Shown here piece by piece: positions 1 through 6,940 of a stretch of 10,955 bases of DNA (its first letter is position 1; each line of letters begins with the position of its first letter). The stretch covers positions 1 to 10,955 of the forward strand of contig CBDURC010000095.1 in the NCBI GenBank assembly GCA_965369635.1. Direction: 5' to 3'. The translations under genes and the position numbers were made by a program. Below the pieces are notes generated by a model. The model did not search any database, was not told where the DNA came from, and saw only the letters and a program-made list of their open reading frames with translations. The DNA is from UBA3071 sp965369635 (GTDB taxonomy: Bacteria > Chloroflexota > Anaerolineae > UBA3071).

Positions 1-1788
1 TCGGCCATCGTCGGCAACGACGGGGCGCACGTAGCGGTTGTTGACCGCCACCTCGGCCAGGGACGTCGCCATGTCCAACTCCGCCAACCCCTGAGCAGTG
101 GCCAGCAAGCGCGGTGCAGCAGCCGCCACCTGATCGAGCAGTTGCCGGTAGAGCTGATTTTCCAGGTCCAGCAGTCGCTCCTGGGCGTTGAGGACGAGGG
201 ATTCGTACTCCTTGAGCTCTGGGGTGATGTAGCGCTCAGCGTTGACCAACGTCTGCTTGCGGATATACTCCTCGGGTACCAGGTGCTGGTTGGCCTTGGT
301 CACCTCGATGTAATAGCCGAAGACCTTGTTGTAGCCCACCTTGAGCGACTTGATGCCCGTACGCTCCCGCTCCGTCTGCTGCAGCCCAGCGATCCACGCC
401 TTGGCATCCCGCGCAGCGGCGGAGATGCTGTCAAGTTCCGCTGAGAAACCAGACCGGATGACACCGCCCGTGGCCAGCGTGGCCGGCGGTTCGTCGGAGA
501 TGGCCTTTCGCAAGAGCGAGAGGACGTCTTCACAGAGATCGGGGGGGGAAGAGAGTAGGTATTGGGTATTGGATATTGGAGCCCCGGATTCCGATCCAAT
601 ATCCAATTCACCAATATCTAGTCCCCCAACGAGCGAGTGTATTTGCGGCACTCGCGTCAGCGTCTCTCTGATACCTACCAAGTCCCTTGGCAAAGCAATG
701 CGCTGCACGACGCGGGTGACCCACCGCTCCAGGTCACCTACCCCACGCAGGATGTCCCGCAGCTCCACGCGTCGCGGCGTGTCGTTGACCCACGATTGCA
801 CAGCGTCCAACCGGCGGTTGATGCGCTCCACGTCCAGCAGCGGCTGACCCAGCCAACGGCGCAGCAGCCGCGCGCCCAGCGGCGTGCGAGTCACCTCGAG
901 CACACCTAGCAGCGAGCCCTTGGCCGAGCCGGAGCGGATGGTCTGCACCAGCTCCAGGTTGCGCCAGGTGGCCTCATCGAGGACCATAAACTCCGCCGTG
1001 GAGTAGGTGCGCAACCCCGCGAGCTGCGCCAGCGCATCGGGCTGCGTGTCCCGAAGATACTGCACCAGCGCCCCCGCGGCGCGCACTGCCAACGGCTTGC
1101 CCTCACAACCGTAGCCGGCCAGCGATCCCACGCCGAAGTGATCCAGCAGCGCCTGGCGGGCCGTCTCCAGCTCAAAGCGCCACGCATCCAGATTTGATAA
1201 GGAATAGGGGACAGGGATTCGCTCCTCGTCTCCCCCATACCCCCTCACTCCCACACCCTCTTCCGGTGTAACGACCTCTGCCGGCTGAAGCCTCGCCAGT
1301 TCTTCCGCCACCCGTTGCCGCACACCATCATCATCAAACTGCGTGGTGGCGAACTCACCTGTGGTGATGTCAGCGTAGGCCAAGCCGGCGCGGCGGTCTT
1401 CCATCACCAGGGCCACCAGGTAGTTATTGCTTCTCTCCTCCAACAAGCCGGGCTCCACTAGCGTGCCGGGGGTGACCACCCGCCGCACATCGCGGGGCAC
1501 TAGCCCTCTCGCTGGCGCTGACCCCATCTGCTCGGCGATGGCGACCTTGTATCCGGCGCGGATGAGCTTGGCGATGTAGCCGTCGGCGGCATGGTGGGGG
1601 ACGCCAGCGAGGGGCACACGGTGGTTCTTGCCCACGGGGCGGGAGGTGAGCACGATGTCGCAGACCTCGGCGAGGATCCTGGCATCCTCGTCAAAGGTCT
1701 CGTAGAAGTCGCCCAGGCGGAAGAAAAGAATGACGTCGGGGTATTGCTTCTTGAGGGCCAGGTACTGCCGCCGCATGGGTGTGGTCAT
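1..1788 (-). CDS. mutS: DNA mismatch repair protein MutS, N-terminal 596 codons (3' end outside the window)
   Basis: MutS binds mismatches and small loops and recruits MutL. The frame is open from 1788 to base 1. The N-terminus carries the mismatch-contacting motif G-D-F-Y-E (F28 and E30 if the start is 1788), and the connector, lever and clamp regions follow in order. The visible part ends at a segment reading LAEVAVNNRYVRPVV, just before the ATPase domain, so Walker A and B are not in view. The start at 1788 overlaps the stop of the upstream PIN gene as ATGA, implying translational coupling; an in-frame ATG at 1800 would add four residues. Two oddities are visible. About 25 extra low-complexity residues (about 394-416) sit in the lever and are encoded by a palindrome at 568-607. 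An eight-base C run on the coding strand lies at 541-548. A second low-complexity stretch is coded near 1201-1260. The assignment is secure; only completeness is unknown. Confidence 0.96.
   Translation of the reverse strand, partial: MTTPMRRQYLALKKQYPDVILFFRLGDFYETFDEDARILAEVCDIVLTSRPVGKNHRVPLAGVPHHAADGYIAKLIRAGYKVAIAEQMGSAPARGLVPRDVRRVVTPGTLVEPGLLEERSNNYLVALVMEDRRAGLAYADITTGEFATTQFDDDGVRQRVAEELARLQPAEVVTPEEGVGVRGYGGDEERIPVPYSLSNLDAWRFELETARQALLDHFGVGSLAGYGCEGKPLAVRAAGALVQYLRDTQPDALAQLAGLRTYSTAEFMVLDEATWRNLELVQTIRSGSAKGSLLGVLEVTRTPLGARLLRRWLGQPLLDVERINRRLDAVQSWVNDTPRRVELRDILRGVGDLERWVTRVVQRIALPRDLVGIRETLTRVPQIHSLVGGLDIGELDIGSESGAPISNTQYLLSSPPDLCEDVLSLLRKAISDEPPATLATGGVIRSGFSAELDSISAAARDAKAWIAGLQQTERERTGIKSLKVGYNKVFGYYIEVTKANQHLVPEEYIRKQTLVNAERYITPELKEYESLVLNAQERLLDLENQLYRQLLDQVAAAAPRLLATAQGLAELDMATSLAEVAVNNRYVRPVVADDGR
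568..607. repeat. Perfect 13-bp palindrome inserted in frame in mutS
   Basis: ATTGGATATTGGA (568-580) and TCCAATATCCAAT (595-607) are exact inverse complements around a 14-nt loop that itself contains CGGATTCCG. The surrounding codons read as low complexity (DIGELDIGSESG) in a region where MutS proteins vary in length, suggesting a dispersed repeat captured in the lever loop. Confidence 0.85.
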
Positions 1789-2246
1789 GAGCTTCCGCAT
1801 GCCTTCAGGTACTCTGCTGGTGTCCGCACCAATAGCGAGGTCTTGTCGCGAAAGTGCCGGGCGTTCCACGAGATGAACGCATCTATCTCGGCATACTCCT
1901 CGGCCGTGCTCAGTATCAACGCGTCCATGAAAGCCATCTTGGCGAAGATCTTGTACAAGCTGCGCTCAATGAGCACTCTCTGCAGGAGTTGCTCAGCGGA
2001 TAGGCCTTGAGTCCTGGGGATAAGCACTCGCACCCTGTAGCTCTTGGCGAAATCACGGTAGAGTCTTTGCACGGCGACAAGAGACAGATTGAACGAGGCC
2101 TGGCCGCAAATCTCCAACAGATTGAAGATCGTCGTTGCTTTGGGAATAGGCCGCACCCTGTCCAGGAAGTCCTGATTGAGCGAGAACCGCACATCGCGGA
2201 GATACATCAGGTGCATAGCGTAGACGTCGGAATCAATCAGGATCAT
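1785..2246 (-). CDS. PIN-domain protein, probable toxin of a type II toxin-antitoxin pair
   Basis: A 153-residue protein. PIN proteins are Mg-dependent ribonucleases of the VapC type, with acidic residues holding the metal. Visible here: MILIDSDVY at the N-terminus (D5, D7), a conserved-type glutamate in NLLEICG (E45), FMDALIL (D108), and the C-terminal block DAFISWNARHF (D122, N128, H131) followed by TPAEYL, a typical PIN ending. The ATG at 2246 was chosen because the family begins at this hydrophobic strand; a longer upstream frame reads only the antitoxin sequence out of phase. The start overlaps the antitoxin stop by 14 nt and its stop overlaps the mutS ATG, so all three genes are likely on one transcript. 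The RNA target is unknown, and activity is inferred from the conserved acids only. Confidence 0.87.
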   Translation of the reverse strand: MILIDSDVYAMHLMYLRDVRFSLNQDFLDRVRPIPKATTIFNLLEICGQASFNLSLVAVQRLYRDFAKSYRVRVLIPRTQGLSAEQLLQRVLIERSLYKIFAKMAFMDALILSTAEEYAEIDAFISWNARHFRDKTSLLVRTPAEYLKACGSS

Positions 2247-2799
2247 ACGCGTACCCTCGCGAAGCCTCCATGAACTCCTTGATCGTCGGGTGAGGGGGAT
2301 TGGCTCGCAACTCGGCGATGATCTCCTGCATCTCCCGTTCTGCCTGCGCGATTTCCTGCGGGGTGTAGTGGGGCTGCTCTGCCGCCATCCGCTGTGTGGC
2401 TGCCCAGATGTCTTCGAGTACTTCCCCAACAGCCTGCTCGCTGTCGGCAGTGTCTAGACCCTCCTCCTGCTGCCAGCGTTGGGTGATCGCTCGCAGGTTT
2501 GGGACGTCGGGTGTCTCTCTCCGAAGCTGAATAGCCTCCTGTGCTTCCATCTGCATAGAAGCCAAGGAGCGTGATCTCGGCTGCACATGATAAGCTGCAC
2601 CCGCGTCGCGCACTTCTGGCCGCAGCAGCCGTTCCACGTCTTCGGCGGCAATGCGGTAATCCCGCCCCAACTTTGCCGCCGGCAGCTTCCCCTGCTTGAT
2701 GTAGCTGCGCACCGTCTCCACCCGCACTTGCAGGAGGTCCGCCACATTCTGCGTCGTCAGGTAGCGCCGGTTTTCGACTGCCCCTTCCTGCTTTTCCAT
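2233..2799 (-). CDS. HTH (excisionase/MerR-type) DNA-binding protein, probable antitoxin of the PIN protein
   Basis: A 188-residue protein. Residues about 11-60 (YLTTQNVADLLQV..TVRSYIKQGKLPAAKLGRDYRI..DVERLL) match the helix-turn-helix 17 (excisionase-family) fold. The remaining ~125 residues are acidic, predicted helical, and end in TIKEFMEASRGYAYDPD; this part would bind and neutralise the PIN protein by analogy with other type II antitoxins. The ATG at 2799 is chosen because GAGGTG lies 6 nt upstream. A GTG at 2808 is also in frame but overlaps that ribosome site. The gene lies first in the antitoxin-PIN-mutS cluster, with a promoter and an 8-bp inverted repeat just upstream, consistent with autoregulation. 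At 188 residues it is about twice the length of common antitoxins. The regulator role is firm from the HTH; the antitoxin role is inferred from context. Confidence 0.83.
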   Translation of the reverse strand: MEKQEGAVENRRYLTTQNVADLLQVRVETVRSYIKQGKLPAAKLGRDYRIAAEDVERLLRPEVRDAGAAYHVQPRSRSLASMQMEAQEAIQLRRETPDVPNLRAITQRWQQEEGLDTADSEQAVGEVLEDIWAATQRMAAEQPHYTPQEIAQAEREMQEIIAELRANPPHPTIKEFMEASRGYAYDPD

Positions 2800-2822
2800 C
2801 GGCAACACCTCTGTTTTCCTGA

Positions 2823-2862
2823 GTTTGCCTTATTTTACCGCAATTTGACGCTGCAGGCAAAC
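2823..2862. promoter_or_regulatory. Inverted-repeat operator candidate flanking the antitoxin promoter
   Basis: GTTTGCCT (2823-2830) and AGGCAAAC (2855-2862) form a perfect 8-bp inverted repeat with 24 bp between. One arm covers the -35 box and the other lies immediately downstream of the -10 box. This is where a type II antitoxin would bind to repress its own operon; binding by the HTH protein is an inference. Confidence 0.5.
2832..2860 (-). promoter_or_regulatory. Sigma-70-like promoter of the antitoxin-PIN-mutS cluster
   Basis: On the minus strand the -35 TTGCCT (2855-2860) and the -10 TAAAAT (2832-2837) are separated by exactly 17 bp. The ribosome site and ATG of the HTH gene follow about 30 bp downstream. 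Strength is inferred from consensus match only. Confidence 0.6.
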
Positions 2863-2888
2863 GGCAGACGACAGAGACCAAACTGGCA

Positions 2889-4880
2889 CTACAGCGCAGC
2901 TATCCTGGCCTTGCCCATGGGATCGCCATACAGCGTATAGGCCAGCCAGGTAGGGTTGGTCTCGTCCAGACCCTTGACGTGCAAACGGGCGCGGTGGAAC
3001 GCCTCCCCCAGCGGGGCACCATCCCACAGCTCGTCGTAGAACTTCACCGCGAACTCGGCTGCCAGCTCATCGTGCACCTCCCAGGCGGAGCCCACGAAAG
3101 CGCTGGCGCCGGCGTTGACGAAACGCTCCGCCCAGCCGTCCAGTCCGGTCAAAGCAAAGCCGAGTTGGCTGGTGTGACAGGCATTGAGGAAGACCAGTGG
3201 CCTGGCCAACTTCACCCCCGTTGCCTTAGGGCCGACAATGTCCGACGGGCGCAGTTCGCCGTCGGACAGTTCCACCGCCGACTCGCCTGGTCGTTCGCTG
3301 TTGAAGTTGCCGTGGCAGGCGAAGTGCCAGAGGCTCACCTCGCCCTGCTCCAGAAGATCGCTGACCTCGGACACCCGCCGCAAGAAGGGAGCCCGCACAG
3401 CGATACCCGTCTGCCCCAGACCTTGGAAGTACTCCTCCTCCCGTTTCACGTGCTCCAGGCCACTCTCAGGCACCACCAGCGTAGCGGAGCTCACCTCCAC
3501 AGCATCCGGCAGGCCGTTGCCCGCCAGCCAGCGGGAGAGCTGGAACCGCTCGCAGAGGAACTCGTCGTCAATGATGTCTTCCAGGTCGCTGTCGTCGTAG
3601 GGCTTGACCATCTCCCAGGGGATCCAGGGCTCATCGGATGTGATGAGGATGCTCTTTCCCCGCAGGCCGTCCCGAAATCGGCGGTAGGCCTGTTTCAGTT
3701 CCGGTGAGAAAAGGTCTCTGTACAGGTTCTGGCCAATGCTCTCCAGGCGGGCTCGGATCTGCTCCTGCTGTAGCACGCTCCTCTCTTCCAGCCGCTTGCG
3801 GGCCAGGATGTTCAGCTCGTCGAACAGGTGGCCCAGGTGTTCCCGCGGCGGGCACGCCAGCCGCACCGACCCGGCGGGGGTGAAGTGGACCCCCACCTCA
3901 CTGTGGACGGAGTGCAGCATGAAGTGCAACGTGCGCTGGTCATCGCTGAGCGTGACGCGCAGCTCCAGGTCCGGGGGCAATGCCCCGGGCGAGCTGGTGC
4001 GCACAGCCACCGGCTCCGTGCTCACCGGACGAGCGGCAACTGACACGTCCGCCTCCACTACTTGAGTGACGAAGCTTGCACTGCCCACATTGCGATTGCG
4101 GTGATAGAAGTCCAGGACGATGCGCTTGTTGCCAAGGCTCAGCGGCCGCAGGAAGAAGACGACGGGATCGGAATCGCGTTCAGGATAGACGGTGGTCGGT
4201 TGCATCGTGCGGCCGTACGCCTCTTCGAAATCCTCCGCCCGCAGGATGACCAGCACATCCTCGGGGCCACCGCTGGTCAGCTCCATGGCCACGCGCTCGG
4301 TGACCAGCGACCATTCCACAGGCTGGCGGGTCAGATTGACAGTCAGCGGCACAGGCGGCTGCTCCAGCCGCACTTGGTCCGGAAAGTTCACGTCGGTGTA
4401 ACGCTCAACGACAAGCGGCGACTCGGGCTCCTCCCCAGCCATCTCCTCCTCGTTTCCCGCCATCTCCGGCTCCTCGAACCATGGCGGCGGGAGAGGCTGC
4501 TCGCCATCCTCCCTGATCAGACTCCTGCGGACAGTCCGGGCATCGGCCAGCATGTCCAAGACCATTTCCAGCACCTGGGAGTCGACCTGCACCCTCTTTT
4601 TCCCCCGCAAGCGGCGGCCCTTGGCTGCGTCGAGGATATCGTCCAGATACCATGCAAGAACCGGTATCCTCTCCAGTTGCTGCAAGAACTCAATGGCGAC
4701 GTCAGCCCGTTCAACATCAGATGCTGCAGCCCACAGCCGCTCCTCCACCTTGGCGAAGAGGGTCAGCAACTCCTGGCGCACGCCGCTATCCAGCCGGTGC
4801 CAATGCTCCCGGAGCCGCTCGCCCGTCGCCTGCATGGCCGGCACCGCTTTGCGGCGCAGGAAGACCCGCTTGTTGCTCAT
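2889..4880 (-). CDS. CHAT-domain caspase-like cysteine protease, 663 residues
   Basis: CHAT domains are caspase-fold cysteine peptidases (clan CD) found in bacterial defence and cell-death systems. The C-terminal ~250 residues hold the domain. HFACHG carries the catalytic histidine (H523), and FLNACHTS carries the nucleophile (C568). The later blocks GWAERFVNAGASAFVGSAW and PTWLAYTLYGDP are typical of the family. Residues about 1-125 look helical and rich in charge, about 140-160 are an acidic linker, and about 160-400 are beta-rich, probably a sensing or partner-binding region I cannot name. No signal peptide or membrane helix is seen, so it should be cytosolic. The ATG at 4880 has GAGGTG 4 nt upstream. 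It lies 101 bp downstream of the clostripain-like gene on the same strand, probably co-transcribed. Substrate unknown; no gasdermin gene is visible nearby. Confidence 0.92.
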   Translation of the reverse strand: MSNKRVFLRRKAVPAMQATGERLREHWHRLDSGVRQELLTLFAKVEERLWAAASDVERADVAIEFLQQLERIPVLAWYLDDILDAAKGRRLRGKKRVQVDSQVLEMVLDMLADARTVRRSLIREDGEQPLPPPWFEEPEMAGNEEEMAGEEPESPLVVERYTDVNFPDQVRLEQPPVPLTVNLTRQPVEWSLVTERVAMELTSGGPEDVLVILRAEDFEEAYGRTMQPTTVYPERDSDPVVFFLRPLSLGNKRIVLDFYHRNRNVGSASFVTQVVEADVSVAARPVSTEPVAVRTSSPGALPPDLELRVTLSDDQRTLHFMLHSVHSEVGVHFTPAGSVRLACPPREHLGHLFDELNILARKRLEERSVLQQEQIRARLESIGQNLYRDLFSPELKQAYRRFRDGLRGKSILITSDEPWIPWEMVKPYDDSDLEDIIDDEFLCERFQLSRWLAGNGLPDAVEVSSATLVVPESGLEHVKREEEYFQGLGQTGIAVRAPFLRRVSEVSDLLEQGEVSLWHFACHGNFNSERPGESAVELSDGELRPSDIVGPKATGVKLARPLVFLNACHTSQLGFALTGLDGWAERFVNAGASAFVGSAWEVHDELAAEFAVKFYDELWDGAPLGEAFHRARLHVKGLDETNPTWLAYTLYGDPMGKARIAAL

Positions 4881-4892
4881 AGCTCACCTCAA

Positions 4893-4970
4893 TACACGAA
4901 GAAGACCACGAAGAATACGAAAGAGCACGAAGAACACGAAGGAAGTTTCGCCTCTTTTGCTTGTTTCGTG
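4893..4970. repeat. ACGAAGA-type interspersed repeat in the protease intergenic spacer
   Basis: 4893-4945 holds five near-copies of CACGAAGAA in tandem with irregular spacing. 4946-4970 contains the complementary TTCGTG and TTTCG motifs, so the segment can fold back. It fills most of the 101-bp gap between the two protease genes. Repeats of this flavour are widespread as dispersed intergenic elements in environmental genomes. It would be transcribed in the operon mRNA; any effect is unknown. Confidence 0.7.
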
Positions 4971-4981
4971 ACTTTCGCGGC

Positions 4982-6355
4982 TTACGCCACGCGATTGACC
5001 AACTTGATCAATTCACCCCATCCGGTAGCGGCGAAGTCCAGATCGTCGTAGAACTGCGAGATGCCCCTGGCGGGGAAGTAGATGGACAGGCCGTGGGCGC
5101 GCTCGGCGTACTCGTCGCCCTGGGCCACGTTCGCCAAGATCGGCCTCCCGCTCCCTGGTGTCAACTCGCCCAGCAGGGCCTGAGCGGAGTCCAGCACAGC
5201 AGCATCCTGGCCTTGGTACTGCCGCAGAAACGCCTGCAAGAAATCGCTCAGGTCCAGGTAGTCCGGGTCGTCGAATCGGAAGCCATCCTGCTTGGCTCGG
5301 TTCAGTGCCACCTCCAGGAACACGTCATCAGCAAGAACAGCTCGCAGCGCGGCCACAAAGGCCGCCACCTTCTCCCCCAGCGGCTCCATCTGCCGCAGAT
5401 CAATGGCTGCCTGCGTCACCTCCGGCAATCGGCGGGTGGGAGGCCGGTAGGAGCCCACGTATTCTTCCACGATCAACTCGCCGAGTTCGTGCGGTGTCAT
5501 CTGCGGGCGGTCAGTGAGCGCCGAAAGGATAGGAGTGTAGGGCCAACCGGCCATGGGCTCGACCTCTTGCGAGCCAACCAGAACATCCGCCTGATCCCTG
5601 AGCTGATAGGCTACTTCCAACATGCTCATCAGGCAGGCGTCCATGCCCACGATGCTCAGTCGCTGCCCTGTGGCCTCGGCCGCCTCGGCTAACGCCTGCT
5701 TCAACTCACCGTTGTCCAGGAAATCCTTGGATGAATCGTCCGCACAGATCCAGCGGGTATCATCATCCTGAATGCCCAGTACGTGGCCGGCTGTTTTGCG
5801 AAAGACCGCCTTGCGCACCCCAGTCTGGCTCATGGCCCGCGAGCGATCCGAAGTGCGCGGCAGATGCCGGTAGGCCGCATAGATGTCCTCTTCCTTCCAG
5901 CCGCCGCCGTGGTTCCAGAGCACCAGCAGGTAGTGCTCGGCAGGGCGACGCTCTATGCTCCAGATGATGAAGTCGCGCAGCGTGTTGGGGTCACCGCAGT
6001 TGGTTTCGTCAATGCGCAGCAGCTCTGGCTCTTGGTCCGGGCCTTTGATCTCCAAGCGGTAGCTGACGTCGTTCTCGGTGATGGTGTCGAACTGGGCCAG
6101 CACGGCCACGCCATCGCTGGCCCCGGCAGCCTTGAGCTCGTCCAGGTCGTCGTAGCCGGCCGACGTCATCTCGGCCATGATCTGCTCCGCCCCCCAGGTG
6201 GTGGGGAACTCCTTTCCGTTGTCCCCCGCCATGTAGAGCATGAGGGTCCATTGCCGCTGAGTCGGTTTCGGTTCCATGAGATCCTCCTCGCTGTCTTCTA
6301 CGGGCGGGCCTCTGAAGATGCCCGCCAGCCACTCTGTCAGTCGTTCCCAGCACAT
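4982..6355 (-). CDS. Clostripain-like (family C11) cysteine peptidase
   Basis: Clostripain-family enzymes are caspase-fold peptidases (clan CD) that usually cleave after Arg or Lys and often self-process. Visible: the first core strand WTLMLYMAGDN, then LLVLWNHGGGW with catalytic histidine H149, and IVGMDACLMSMLEVAYQ with nucleophile C241, then the C-terminal half of the C11 fold ending near 4985 (457 residues from this start). No signal peptide is seen, unlike secreted clostripain, so it is probably cytosolic. Start choice is uncertain. ATG 6355 has GAGGAA 4 nt upstream and good codon bias behind it. ATG 6277 has AGGAGG 5 nt upstream and would remove 26 residues. An in-frame ATG at 6445 lies inside the tandem repeat and is unlikely. 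It is first in the operon with the CHAT gene, so it could process or activate that protein (inference). Confidence 0.92.
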   Translation of the reverse strand: MCWERLTEWLAGIFRGPPVEDSEEDLMEPKPTQRQWTLMLYMAGDNGKEFPTTWGAEQIMAEMTSAGYDDLDELKAAGASDGVAVLAQFDTITENDVSYRLEIKGPDQEPELLRIDETNCGDPNTLRDFIIWSIERRPAEHYLLVLWNHGGGWKEEDIYAAYRHLPRTSDRSRAMSQTGVRKAVFRKTAGHVLGIQDDDTRWICADDSSKDFLDNGELKQALAEAAEATGQRLSIVGMDACLMSMLEVAYQLRDQADVLVGSQEVEPMAGWPYTPILSALTDRPQMTPHELGELIVEEYVGSYRPPTRRLPEVTQAAIDLRQMEPLGEKVAAFVAALRAVLADDVFLEVALNRAKQDGFRFDDPDYLDLSDFLQAFLRQYQGQDAAVLDSAQALLGELTPGSGRPILANVAQGDEYAERAHGLSIYFPARGISQFYDDLDFAATGWGELIKLVNRVA

Positions 6356-6384
6356 GCGCTTCCTCGTTCCCCGCTGTGGAGCGG

Positions 6385-6715
6385 GGGTCAATGTCATTGA
6401 GTCCAGGTGTAGCGTAGGGCCTTGTGCCCGTTCTTTCCGCCCCAAGACGCCCGCAAGGGGCTAAACTACGCCTAACTTGATGACATTGAAGCGCGGGTCA
6501 ATGTCATTGAGTCAAGGTGTAGCGTAGGGCCTTGTGCCCGTTTTTTGCCGCCCCAAGACGCCCACAAGGGGCTAAACTACGCCTAACTTGATGACATAGA
6601 GGCACGGGTCAATGTCATTGAGTCAAGGTGTAGCGTAGGGCCTTGTGCCCGCTATTGCTGCCCCAAGACGCCCGCAAGGGGCTAAACTACGCCTAACTTG
6701 ATGACACAGAGGCGC
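6385..6715. repeat. Three tandem ~110-bp palindromic repeats
   Basis: Units begin at 6385, 6495 and 6606 (periods 110, 111, 110), each starting GGGTCAATGTCATTGAG. A fourth unit starts at 6716 but diverges after six bases. Copies are nearly identical except in a short central stretch (after GTGCCCG) and at the 3' junction. Each unit is an imperfect inverted repeat: ATGTCA pairs with TGACAT, GCGTAG with CTACGC and CTTG with CAAG, and an inner CCTTG/CAAGG helix encloses the variable centre. It is not a CRISPR array: there are no unique spacers. It fills the leader of the protease operon. Confidence 0.93.
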
Positions 6716-6777
6716 GGGTCACCGGTATTATGATGACCAGGCCAAACTCCGCCGCTGCTGCTCTCCGCAGCATCTTC

Positions 6778-6807
6778 ATTATAGCACACTTCCCCTGCAT
6801 GAGTCAA
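6778..6807 (-). promoter_or_regulatory. Promoter for the clostripain-CHAT operon
   Basis: On the minus strand a -35 TTGACT (6802-6807) and a perfect -10 TATAAT (6778-6783) are 18 bp apart. Transcription would begin near 6771 and run through all three tandem repeats before reaching the peptidase start, giving a leader of about 415 nt. A GCTGC/GCAGC hairpin sits at 6757-6771, at the expected start of the RNA. Confidence 0.6.
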
Positions 6808-6868
6808 AGGTCCGACAGCGCAGGCCTTGCCAAGGTGGGTCATGATGCGCGAACCTGCCATCTCGGAT

Positions 6869-6897
6869 TTGACAAGACCCCGCGCGTATGCTATAGT
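6869..6897 (+). promoter_or_regulatory. padR operon promoter with palindrome at the transcript start
   Basis: The consensus -35 TTGACA (6869-6874) and the -10 TATAGT (6892-6897) are 17 bp apart. The palindrome TATGCATA (6902-6909) covers the expected +1 position and is a plausible site for autorepression by the PadR protein, which is inferred from family behaviour. Confidence 0.72.
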
Positions 6898-6940
6898 TAC
6901 CTATGCATAAGTTAGTAATGTGTTCAACAGAAGGAGAACC

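Larger units (their letters stand above)
6356..6940. other. Divergent intergenic region between protease operon and padR
   Basis: This 585-bp gap has no convincing gene. From left to right it holds the leader with three tandem repeats, the leftward promoter (6778-6807), a CCTTG-C-CAAGG palindrome (6825-6835) midway between the promoters that could be an operator, and the rightward padR promoter (6869-6897). Confidence 0.7.

Noticed and set aside
300..614. Frameshift in mutS near the palindromic insertion
   Set aside because: Translating codon by codon from 1788 to 1 gives one uninterrupted MutS frame through the insertion, with correct MutS sequence on both sides.
2979..3707. Plus-strand open frame opposite the CHAT catalytic domain
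   Set aside because: Antisense shadow of conserved CHAT motifs on the minus strand, with no ribosome site or domain.
4062..5051. Long plus-strand open frame (329 codons) opposite the CHAT gene
   Set aside because: It is the antisense of a well-supported CHAT protein and runs into the ACGAAGA repeat; composition is His/Gln/Arg-rich without any domain.
4961..6400. Two plus-strand open frames opposite the clostripain-like gene
   Set aside because: Antisense shadows; the minus strand carries the catalytic motifs and the coding-like third-position bias.
6356..6445. N-terminal extension of the C11 peptidase to an ATG at 6445
   Set aside because: The ATG lies inside the first tandem repeat, lacks a good ribosome site, and the added residues look like translated repeat.
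6385..6715. CRISPR array
   Set aside because: Units are tandem and nearly identical over their full length, with no unique spacers of regular size and no cas genes.
6730..6915. Plus-strand 61-codon open frame in the divergent intergenic region
   Set aside because: It overlaps both divergent promoters and has no coding character.
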